A stretch of 64,000 nt of DNA from Anaeramoeba flamelloides. Its lineage: Eukaryota; Metamonada; Anaeramoebidae. The translations under genes were made by a program, and so were the position numbers. This document shows positions 12,593 to 21,064 of this stretch, piece by piece (the first letter of the stretch is position 1; every line of letters begins with the position of its first letter). The stretch lies in assembly GCA_027625915.1 (NCBI GenBank), contig JANTQA010000057.1, positions 372,001-436,000 of the forward strand, in the 5' to 3' direction. Below the pieces are notes generated by a model that did not search any database, had not been told where the DNA came from, and was given only the letters and a program-made list of their open reading frames with translations.

Positions 12593-13202
12593 GTTTGTTT
12601 GTGTGTGATTTTTAAAAAAAAAATTTAAAGAACAAACCCAATTATTCATCAGTGAATTTAAAACAACGATCAAACGGAATAGTAACTCTTTGTTGCCAGA
12701 TTCCAATTCTTTGTTCAGTTTACCAAAAATGATCTGTGGTCCACCAAGCTCAACAAATTTTGTTACCCATGGTATATCATTATTTTTAAGTAAAACTGCC
12801 AATTTACGAAGCTCTTTATCAGAATAGTTGTTGTTGAATTCCTTAAGTGATTGGTCTGGTGTTTCTGTAATCTTCTCGCTTTGCTGCTCTAATAAAAGTA
12901 TTTGTGATTTTTTTGGTAAATTAAATAGCATATTTTTCTTTTCTTCTGTAACACCCATATTGTTCTATATTGGGAACATTCGTGTTTGTGTGTTGGCAAT
13001 TAAGAGAGAAAAATTACATTTGAAGAAGATTAAAACACAAGATTGCTTTGAAGAAATAACTTTGAATACTTACTACTAGTTTTGTAAATTCTTCTTTCAA
13101 TTTTTCATCTGAAAATTTTGTGTAATCGACTTTATTTTTTTTTGTTTTTGATTTTCCTTTTGTTTTTTGTTTGTTTCGGTTTTTTCGAAACAACTTGGAC
13201 AT
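5502..13202 (-). CDS. Diaphanous-related formin (GBD/FH3, coiled coil, FH1, FH2, DAD), four exons
   Basis: This protein nucleates and elongates unbranched actin filaments under Rho-family GTPase control. Exons, read on the minus strand: 13202-13074, 12964-12638, 9781-7348 and 6973-5502, giving 1453 residues. Splice sites: GTAAGT/TAG, GTTTGT/AAG and GTAAAA/TAG; every junction keeps frame. Exons 1-3 encode the GBD/FH3 armadillo region (about residues 27-350; the exon 2-3 join gives LMNNWVGLSAVLELPNS, the usual FH3 pattern). Residues about 395-875 are a lysine/glutamate/asparagine coiled coil with repeated units of about 50 residues. A short FH1 with six PPPP blocks follows (about 890-963). FH2 runs about 986-1380, with LNFHWDKVPDS and LGNVMNGGTNKGG. 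The C-terminus has a DAD (GVMDELLANMKNGGAF then basic KKRTR, about 1403-1427), so autoinhibition is expected. The start is the first ATG of exon 1. Exons 1 and 2 could only be joined to the rest by homology; no transcript was available. Confidence 0.9.
6974..7347 (-). other. Formin intron 3 with tandem (NAGNAG) acceptor
   Basis: This 374-nt intron separates FH1 from FH2. Its donor is GTAAAA immediately after the last PPPPNFG block. The acceptor region reads TAGAAG on the minus strand, so splicing could use 6973 or 6970 as the first exon base. Both keep frame and differ by one residue between FH1 and FH2. Without this intron the FH1 and FH2 frames are two separate open frames. Confidence 0.75.
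8030..8870 (-). repeat. Intragenic tandem repeat encoding the formin coiled coil
   Basis: Several imperfect units of about 150 bp occur in tandem inside formin exon 3. Each encodes a variant of IKKDIELKDSNIENLENQI followed by KEYKLKIEKINN. Units near 8030-8550 are nearly identical and outer ones are more diverged, as expected from unequal crossing-over extending the rod. The period keeps heptad phase roughly intact (about 50 residues). Confidence 0.8.
9840..9897. repeat. (GTT)n microsatellite in formin intron 2
   Basis: An almost pure GTT run of about 58 bp, preceded by ATT repeats from about 9818. On the transcribed strand it is CAA/AAT repeats immediately upstream of the intron acceptor, where a pyrimidine tract would normally lie. 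The poly-valine frame read from the plus strand is an artefact of the repeat. Confidence 0.9.
10446..11207. mobile_element. Long-TIR MITE, family F copy 1
   Basis: This 762-bp element has imperfect terminal inverted repeats of about 90 bp. The left begins AAGGGATTAGCGTC and continues to CATGGTTCAAATGTCTCT; the right mirrors it (AGAGTCATTTGAACAATGG to TCTAACCCCTT). Internal segments also mirror one another (ATCTTTCTTAAATTTG block near 10700). A second copy starts at 63401 and a partial one lies at 46901-47292. No transposase. Confidence 0.8.
11520..12060. mobile_element. Small palindromic element, family M copy, split by family E
   Basis: The outer arms are TTTCACTTCATTTTCC (11521) and GGAAAATGAAAATGAAGTG (about 12037). 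Removing the inserted family E element leaves about 125 bp, matching the uninterrupted 112-bp copy at 57219-57330. That copy also shares the inner GGTCTCTATTT motif. This gives a relative age: M is older than E here. Confidence 0.7.
11546..11961. mobile_element. MITE, family E copy 1, nested in family M
   Basis: Terminal inverted repeats: the left reads GGGAAAAAAAGTGAAACACG and the right ends AACGTGTTTCACTTTTTTT. The body is colinear with 59456-59878, sharing ACAGTTTTTTTAATACTATC and TTCTTCTTTTAAT-type blocks. It is non-coding and about 416 bp. Confidence 0.8.
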
Positions 13203-14376
13203 TTGGTAGTTGTTTTTATTAAATAATAAAAGAGTAAAAAAAAAAAAGAAAAAGAAAAAGAAAAAAATGAGTTGATTAATTTCATTTTAATCTTTTTATC
13301 TTTCAACATACTTCTTCATCAATTTTTTTCTTCTTTTCTTCCAATTTTCCACTTTTACACTTTTCTAATTCGGTGAATAAATTTGTTCTTGGGTAAAATT
13401 GTTTAAATTTGAAAGTATTCAAACAATTTTTTACAGATTTTGGGTTCAAACAAACAATAACAAATTCACAAATCCCTAACATATGAAATTTTAGAATTTT
13501 AGAAAGGTTTTTCAATTGGAAGAATTGGATGAAAGATTGGATTTTTTTAAATTAGAATTCATCAGTTTGTCTTTGTAAAAATTGATTTATTGTTTTTTAA
13601 CTTTTTTTACTTACTGTTAAATTCAAAAAAATTTAATAAATTTTTTTGTTAAATTTCACCTTTTTGTAATCTATTAGCTCAACTTTTAAAATAACTACAG
13701 AGAATGATTTTTTAGAAGTTAAATCAATTTTAAAAAGTTTGGAAACTTTTTAAACAATAAAATGCTTTATTCAACGCGAGTGTAAAAAACTTTTCAAAAA
13801 GAAAATGAAATAAAAATTTTTAGATATTTATTTGAATTAATCACTAATTAGTATTTTTCTAAAAACAATAAAAATTTTCATTGCAACAACATCACTTATG
13901 TTGGTTGTCAAAAAAAAAAAAATTATTTTATTACCGAAAATTTATTTTAATAAAAGAGTAAAATTGTTTTGAATTAAAAAAGAAATTTAAAAATTTAAAA
14001 TAATTTTCAGAAATCAAAAAACAAAAAATAAACCATTCATTTTTATTTATTTAACAAATTGATTTTCTGCTATAAAATACCTTCTTTTTTTAACAAATAA
14101 CCTGGCCATATGAGCACATGGTGAAAGTTTTATTGTTTTTGGAACAATTCAAATCGAGCACAAAACCAAAAATATTGAGATATCAGTTTTACTAATGTAT
14201 TGTGAATATTAGTTAAATGGGTAAAAACATTCAGCAGTATCTTTAATTGTAAACTTTTTAATAATGTAAAAATAAAAGTAAAATCAATTTATAAAAGAAA
14301 AAAATAATTAACAAGGAAAAAATGGACTTCTTACTCAATAATGGTAAGTTTTTATAATATTAAATTTCGGTAAGTG

Positions 14377-14575
14377 ACTTTTCTTTGATTGATCTATTAT
14401 TGATTATTTGTTGAAACAAATGAAGTTTTTTGCAATACCCAAAATCCATCTTCGGATTTCGATAATTCGATAGATTTATTTGTATTTGTTGGATTGATTG
14501 GTATTAATATAGTGTATTATTCTTTGAAGTTATTTTGTTTCTTCTTTTAATTGATTTTACTTTTAATTATTCATT
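14377..14575. mobile_element. Decayed family E fragment
   Basis: Similar to the right half of the family E copies: TTTCTTTGATTGATC-type sequence, a run resembling GGATTTCGATAATTCGATAG, then TTTTGTTTCTTCTTTTAATT. The terminal repeats are not recognisable, so the limits are approximate. Confidence 0.5.
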
Positions 14576-15295
14576 TTTTGTGATTTCTAGATTGTATATG
14601 AAATCTAGATTCTATATCAATCAGTTCCACTTTTTGATCCGAGAAGGTCTAAATATTCATTTTTATAATAAATTTTTGAAAGTTTCTTGTTATTTAGTAA
14701 ATCATAAATTATTTTTGTCGATTAAATAAGAGGAAAATTTTGTTAATAAAAAATTGAAAATATAAAATACTTTTAATACTAAAAAAAAAAAAAAAATTGG
14801 GTAACTAGTGTCCAATTCATGATTTATTAAATCCCAATTATTAATAGTAGATTGTGGTTTTTTTATTTATTCTTAATGATCAATCTATCCGGTTTTTCTA
14901 ATCCTGTGAATTATATTAAAATGTTTTAAAGTGACTAACTTGTCTTTATAGGTGAAATATCAAGAAAATTTCTTAAATGTTCTTTTTATTACTTTAATTA
15001 ATTAATAACAACAGCATTTTTTGAGAATTGAAAAGAATTAAAAAAATCTTTATTTTTTCTCTCTTCTTTAAAATTTTGGAAAAGATAAGGGAAATTTGAT
15101 TATGATATTTTATATAATTCTAAAAACCCGGCTGTGATTTTTTGAATTGTTTAAATTGAGAAAAAAATAATTATTTTATTAAATTTGAAAGTAAAAAGTA
15201 AAATTTCTGATTTTATTTTATTATTTAAAATTCTCGAAAAATAACGACAGTGAATATATTTTTCATTTGTTAATCCAGCTGATATTATTATTAGA

Positions 15296-16716
15296 AAAAT
15301 TATTAAATTTCAAATTTGGTCAAATTTCAAAATTCGTCAAATCTAATTGAGTTATATTGACTGTGGGTATATAAAACTAGTTTCGGGGTATATTAGGTTA
15401 GATTCGGATAGGTTTGGATGATATGTTAGAGAATTTTAGTAAGAATTTTGAAAAAAAATAAATAATTAAGATAGCACATTTGCATGAAAAAATAAAATTG
15501 AAAAAAAAAAAGTTATGCAAAACTACTACATCCGTTCCTTAACCTTTCATCTTGAATAATAAAGTTTATTCACAATATAATCAAAATCCCAGAACTTAAA
15601 TTTCATGAGACTATTGTATTTATTATTGTTAGTATAACCACTTTTTTTCAAAGTCTCTAGTCTAGTAAAAAGGTATTTTCCGGGTAAACAATTTCAAATA
15701 AACTGAAGAATGGATTATAGTTTAATTCAACTTGAAGATATTTACTTTGATAGATAATAACTTAAAGTTATGAAAATATTGTGCTGATCAAATAAAACTG
15801 AAAAGAGATAAAAAAAAACCTGATGATAATTATTGAGAGTGTCAGTCAAGTGCCTAGCTTTTTTTTAATTTTTGAAATTAAAAGAAAATTTATTAAAATT
15901 TTCTTTTTATTTCAAATATCAAAAAAAAACTAACGGCGATTTTCCAGAATTCAAAAGAATTGGGCAAAATCTTTGATTTAGCTCCATTCTTTTAAATTCT
16001 CGAAAAGATAACGTGAAGTGTCCTAGGTTTTTTATTACAAAAATTAAAAAAAACCTAAACGAAAAATCAAAAAAAAAAGATTTATTTCCAATTTGCATCA
16101 ATTAATAATTCCATAATAGCCAAAATAATTGATTATCCGTTTTAAAGATATTTATTAAATTTAAAATACTTTATAAATATAATAAAATGAACTCTTAACT
16201 GTGAAGAAAAAAATCTTTTTCTAATTTTTTTACTATTAAAAATATTAATAGAACCTAGAAAAATGAATTTTCCAACTTAAATTGTTAAATATCTTTAAAA
16301 ATATTTTTTTGATCCAAGATCCTTTATTAACCATATAGTGTTTATTATAAGTGAATTTATCAAAAAGTGAAAAATTAGCAAATGTTTAAAATTTTTTTTC
16401 ACAAAATTTTTTCATGATCGTGTAATGAGACTTTTATCACTCGTTTTAAGGGTAAAAAAGTTCCACTTAACTTTTGGGATTAAAATTGGGTTTTGAACAA
16501 ATTTTCAAAATATATAATATAGATGATTTTTACATTTTGGATTTTCAACAATATAAGTCATAAAATACTACTAACCACAAAATAATCTTTTTGATATTTC
16601 CTCTTAAAATCATTAAAAACTAACAAAAAACTTTCATACCATTGAAAATAATCAAGAAACTCTTCGAAAATATGAAAAAATTCAATATGACCAAATTTGA
16701 AATTTATTAATATACC
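15296..16716. mobile_element. TIR element, family J copy 1 (about 1.4 kb)
   Basis: The left end contains TTAAATTTCAAATTTGGTCA and the right end its mirror, TGACCAAATTTGAAATTTA. A shorter colinear copy lies at about 40430-40960, sharing AATAATCAAGAAACTCTTC and ACAAAATAATCTTTTTGAT. It contains a nested family K element. No transposase frame is visible, so it is non-autonomous or decayed. Confidence 0.7.
15845..16030. mobile_element. Small TIR element, family K copy 1, nested in family J
   Basis: Left arm CAAGTGCCTAGCTTTT and right arm AACGTGAAGTGTCCTAGG are inverted relatives. The shared internal block AATTGGGCAAAATCTTTGAT resembles AATTGAGTAAAATCAAAGAT at about 32580. It is present in this long family J copy and absent from the short copy at 40.4 kb. 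Confidence 0.6.
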
Positions 16717-17384
16717 CTCCCTCAGGGTTTGTTAGGAAAATAAAACCAATTTTAAATTTTATTTTGATTTGTTTGAGATTTTTATAAATTATTTGATTCA
16801 AATACAAAATCCAAAATTTTAAATTTCCTTTTAGTAGATAAACAATTTAATGGTTAAGGTTGAATAAAATATCAGATTTCAATGTATTCCGTGGTTTGTT
16901 TTGATATATTTCTTAAATTAAAATTCTTTCTTTACTTAAAAAACAAATAAATAAATAAAAAGAAAATAAAAAAATAATTATAACATTAGTTTGTAACATA
17001 AATGTATTGTATTCATAATTTATTTTTGATTGAATGGTTGTTGTGGTTTAAGAATAACATTCGAGATTTTAAGGGTATTGGGTAAAAAGAATAATAACAA
17101 CCCAAAAGTAGAAAAATTCATTCCATTTTAATTCATTAGAAAATAATATAATGTGCAAGAAAAATTCTCTTTTTTGATAGAAGGTTAAGATTTATATTAT
17201 AATTTTTTTACAAAGACTAAAGCTATATATATATATATATATTGTGGGTGGTTGTTTATATTAATAATCTTATCAATGTATACGTTGTGTGTGATAATAC
17301 ATCACATTAAAATATATTTCGGCTTCAAAATAAAAAAGAAAATGTGAAATTTTCGAATTATTATCAGGAAATAGTAGGAAAAAA

Positions 17385-18851
17385 CTAAATATCTAATAAC
17401 GTATTTGATTTAATATATTTGTTTTTAGAATAAAACACTTTTGAACTATTATTAATTCCCAGGCCCTGTATATTACTTTCTTCGATGTCAACTGTTGGGA
17501 AATCGATGCCGTTTCCAAGTGAAGTATAAATTGGTAAAAACCAAAGCAATTTGTTTGTACCAAAAACTTGCACCCAATTTTTATATGAATCCAAATCATA
17601 AATGTTTAACTTTTCAGGGTTTTCCCAATAATCCCATTGCTCGACAGTTGTCATATTATTCAAAACAAGATGAATATGTGAAATTAATAAGATAAAAGTG
17701 ATGAAGAGGAGAACTAAAGATAACAATGAAGAAATTACTGCATACGCTTTGCAATGGCAAGCCTGGATATCAAATAAATGGCCATCAAAAAACGCAAGTG
17801 GTATCAGGATAACAGTTGAGTACAGGCATAGAGAAAAGCCGTAAATTAATAACAAGACAAAAAATTTTTGATTCCGAAACCCGATCGCATTTCCGACCCA
17901 AGTACAGAGATGATCAGCCTTCAGCACAAGATCGTGCTGCCTATGGACATACAAAGAACGGGCGGTTCTAGGCCTATGTCTCCAGATGGAATGATCCTGT
18001 GGTGTGATTGGGAACGTTGGAATTTTGAAGTCCTTCAGAAAATTTTCTCTCTTTTTTTTTTCATTTAGGCTTGCGCGCGCTTTTGGATCCTTCTTTGTTT
18101 TGAGATTTCTTTTCTGTTTTTCCTGAGATTTACTTTTTGGCTTTTCTTGCTTTTTAGAAACAAAAGAACTGTTTTCATCCTCTTCGCTATTTGAAGAAAA
18201 GAAAATCCCCGTATCGCCCATATTTTGGTTTGGCAAGAAGAGGTATTTTTGTTTTTTGAAATTTTTTCCAGCCAAATTGCTTTGGGAATTAGTTATTTCT
18301 TTTTTTGTTTTTGCTTTTGTTTTGGTTTTTGTTTTGAGAGTCTTTTTCTTTTTTGTTTTTTCATTTTCGGCTTCTTGTGTTTTTCCAAGTTCTTTTTCGT
18401 TCTCGATTTCTTCTTCTTTTTCATTCTCTTCTTCGTTTTTATTGGCATTTTCTTCATTTTGGGTTTCGGGATCTGAATAGAATTGCTCATAAAGATCACT
18501 ACAATCTTCCATCCCCCATTCTAATGGCAAAGAACCAGGATTTGTACACAAGGTTCGAAAATATGAGATTAAAAACATCAATTCCAAAAAAGTATAAACA
18601 GCCAAGACCAAAAAGGTCCAATTTCCTGACTCAAAGCTGAGTACAACTCTCCAAAATGTTGTTGTCTGAAAAATGATGATAAAAAATAAGATGACAAAAG
18701 TAAAGTAATAATCCATCCCACAAACAACATGCCCAAATTTTAACATGAGAGGATTTGAATTACAATAAATACACTTCCAAACAAAATTCCATTTGTGGTG
18801 AATGGTATCAAAATTCTGTTGATCATTCTTTTGGTTTGATAAATGAGACAT
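17385..18851 (-). CDS. DHHC-family protein S-palmitoyltransferase with degenerate cysteine-rich domain
   Basis: DHHC enzymes attach palmitate to cysteines of membrane-associated proteins on the cytosolic face of Golgi, ER and plasma membranes. This 488-residue, single-exon protein has the family layout: two N-terminal membrane spans (about 48-68 and 78-100), TNPGSLP after the second span (the usual DPG region), a long charged insert (about 130-285), the DHHC core, two further spans (about 330-355 and 370-395), NNMTTVEQ (the TTxE motif) and FGTNKLLWFLPI (the conserved C-terminal motif). The core reads KADHLCTWVGNAIGFRN. The catalytic-position cysteine is kept, but the second histidine is leucine and NCIG is NAIG. 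The upstream zinc-binding cysteines are absent (RSLYVHRQHDLVLK). Everything else argues for an intact gene: no frame break, and 488 residues is a normal length once the insert is counted. It may be an active variant, since yeast Akr1 works with DHYC, or a catalytically altered paralogue. Confidence 0.85.
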   Translation of the reverse strand: MSHLSNQKNDQQNFDTIHHKWNFVWKCIYCNSNPLMLKFGHVVCGMDYYFTFVILFFIIIFQTTTFWRVVLSFESGNWTFLVLAVYTFLELMFLISYFRTLCTNPGSLPLEWGMEDCSDLYEQFYSDPETQNEENANKNEEENEKEEEIENEKELGKTQEAENEKTKKKKTLKTKTKTKAKTKKEITNSQSNLAGKNFKKQKYLFLPNQNMGDTGIFFSSNSEEDENSSFVSKKQEKPKSKSQEKQKRNLKTKKDPKARASLNEKKKRENFLKDFKIPTFPITPQDHSIWRHRPRTARSLYVHRQHDLVLKADHLCTWVGNAIGFRNQKFFVLLLIYGFSLCLYSTVILIPLAFFDGHLFDIQACHCKAYAVISSLLSLVLLFITFILLISHIHLVLNNMTTVEQWDYWENPEKLNIYDLDSYKNWVQVFGTNKLLWFLPIYTSLGNGIDFPTVDIEESNIQGLGINNSSKVFYSKNKYIKSNTLLDI

Positions 18852-20007
18852 AAAAAAGATAAAAAAATGAAAAATTTTGAAGTTTTCTTTGCAACTATTG
18901 ATTTTTTATTTTTTATCTTTACCGACTTTTTGAAAATATTTCTGTTGTTTTCTTTCTAAAATTGAATTTAATGGAGTTAAATACTGTTCTTTTTGACTTT
19001 AAATTGTCATATTTTTATTCCAAGTACCCTTAATACACTTTATTCAAATTATTGATCGAAAAAACTAAAAGAGCTTTATAAAATCAATTAGAAATGATAT
19101 TTTGAGATTAAGATGGTATTCTTCTTTTATTTTGCAAAAATCTTCCAGTAGAATGATCATAATAAAATGTTCACAAGGCCGAGAATCCGTATTTAAAAAA
19201 AAAATCCAGTTTTTTTTTCTTTTTCTAATTTAACATCTAATTAAGTTCCTATTTGTAGACCTAATGCCAAATCAATTTTGAAGGTAAACTCCTTGATATT
19301 TTTAGAAATTTTTACAATTAGGATTTGAGTTTGTTTGATATATTTTGAAATTTTTAGTTTTTTTTTTGATTTTTTGATGATAAAAATTATCTCAAAATTA
19401 GCCTCTATTTATTGACTCAAAATGCCATTAGGAAAAAGGAGCTCAAAACTAAATAAAACCTGATGATAATTCATCCACCCCATAATACTTCAGACACCTC
19501 TCAAACAACAATTTATTTTACTCCTCTTTATTTATTCATTCTTTTTTTTCTTTCTAGCATTTTACCACTACTTTTTAATTTTTTTTTCTTTCTTTTTGTT
19601 TTAGTAAACTAAATTAAGATTCAATTACTTCTGATGACTGTATCTTTAGATACTCTTTGAATTGGAAGTCTCAAATTTAGTCACTTCAAAATTCTCTCTT
19701 TAACAGCTGGATAGTTCCCTATCCAACCCATATCAATAAATCCTTAACCTCTATTTATTGAGATATTTCTTTTTTTATTCTTCATTTTAAGAATTTCTTT
19801 TTGATAATAGAACTTTAAGAAACCGGTGTCATATTACTTTAGGTCCGTTTGTTGTTAGTTTATTTGATCGGTTGATGTATTAGTATTCTAAAATAAAGAA
19901 ATATAACTTTTTAATTTGAGACACTGGTATGTAAAGTCTTGAGGATTATTTTTATAATTGCAGCGCTTCATTCATGAACTTTGATATAATATCGAATTTT
20001 ATACTGT

Positions 20008-20491
20008 TACTGTGGTGTAACTAAACCGTGTTTTTTATTTTAACCCCTTACTAAAATTTAACTCATGCAAAAAATATTGGATGACTCTAGAAATAAAAGA
20101 AAGAAACCAATGGTATGACAACAGTATATAAACAAGAAATTGGGTTCTTTAAATAAATTTTAAAAAAGAATTATGAAGATATTGAAAGATTAAAATGTAA
20201 TTTTTTGACAAAAAAATGAGAATAATTTCATTTTTTGAATTTTTATAAAAAAATCATTTATAATCTCAAAAATTTTGTAAATATTATGAAATTTTTGAAA
20301 CAAAATCATTAAATAATATTGTGCCATTTGGATTAATCAAAGATCTAACCTCTAAAGTCAATTTGGATCTGAACCAAGAATCTATAAGTGAATTCTGGTC
20401 TTCAAATACCCAAGTCTGAAAAAAAAAACATTAGTTAAATTTTCGTAATTGGTTTAAAGGTTGTTAAAACGGGTTATTTACACCACTGTAA
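20008..20491. mobile_element. MITE, family G copy 1
   Basis: Terminal inverted repeats: left TTACTGTGGTGTAACTAAAC and right GGGTTATTTACACCACTGTAA. The body is colinear with 28338-28818, with shared GATCTAACCTCTAAAGTCAA and AGAATTATGAAGATA blocks. About 484 bp, non-coding. Confidence 0.8.
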
Positions 20492-20523
20492 TTGGAAAAT
20501 AAAAAAAACAAATTTTAAGTCAT

Positions 20524-20740
20524 CTTTCCAAAAATAACAAAATTAAGTAGCAAGAATTCTAAGTCCCCAATTCTAGAAAAGAAAATTAATAATTATAGCT
20601 GATTTATGGAATTAAAAATTGAAATTTTATAATGATTTTTAAATCTTTTTTTGGAACAGCTTTATGAAAAATTTGTTTCATTTATTTTGAAACAAATAGT
20701 AGATTTACTTTGAATAGTATTGGGGATAAAAACTTTTTAA
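20524..20740. mobile_element. Palindromic element, family H copy 1
   Basis: The left part has ATCTTTCCAAAAATAAC and the right part TTTTGGAACAGCTTTATG, an imperfect inversion. It shares long blocks with 30863-31075, such as CCAATTCTA, TTTATGGAATTAAAAA and TTCATTTATTTT. Both copies lie a few hundred bases or less upstream of a start codon. Limits approximate. Confidence 0.6.
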
Positions 20741-21064
20741 TTGTTGTTTTTTGTTAGTTGGTGTATCTTGTTTTTAAAAAACTATCTTAGATAAAGAAAA
20801 ACATGTTAACACAAAAAATAAAAAATGAGGAATTTTTCGACTGGCGAAATCAACTCAACAATATTGAATTTTGAAATCCAAAAGTAAAAAAAATATAAGG
20901 TTCAATCAAGGTCTTTCTTTTTAAAAAGCGAAACAATTCAAAAAAAAACAAAAACTGTTTGGATATACGTTACAGATTTTTAAAAAAAAATTTTATTTTT
21001 TTAAACTTTTTTCCTTTTTCTGATTTTTCAATACAATCATATCCAACAAAAGAAAAGAAAAGAA

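Larger units (their letters stand above)
9782..12637 (-). other. Formin intron 2 (2.86 kb), filled with inverted-repeat elements
   Basis: The intron runs from a GTTTGT donor to an AAAAG acceptor. It carries a (CAA)n tract near the acceptor (GTT on the plus strand, about 9840-9897), a family F element (10446-11207) and a family M element (11520-12060) interrupted by a family E element (11546-11961). No exon-like frame was found inside. Placement is inferred from phase-0 joining of two FH3 segments. Confidence 0.75.
13203..17384. other. Gene-free stretch between formin and palmitoyltransferase genes
   Basis: This stretch lies between the formin 5' end and the 3' end of the palmitoyltransferase gene. 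It holds a decayed family E relative (about 14377-14575), the family J element at 15296-16716 with a nested family K element, and a (TA)n run near 17225-17242. The remaining sequence is simple AT-rich DNA. The formin promoter should lie just above 13202, but no motif stands out. Confidence 0.65.
18852..21064. other. Divergent intergenic region between palmitoyltransferase and MTBP genes
   Basis: This 2.2-kb stretch lies between two divergently transcribed genes and must hold both promoters. It contains the family G element (20008-20491) and a family H palindrome (20524-20740) ending about 325 nt upstream of the MTBP start. I see no conserved promoter motif beyond general AT-richness and A-rich sequence at the start codons. 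Confidence 0.6.

Noticed and set aside
17385-18851. Palmitoyltransferase gene as a pseudogene
   Set aside because: The frame is open over 488 codons and the TTxE and C-terminal motifs are intact; substitutions are confined to the zinc-binding core.
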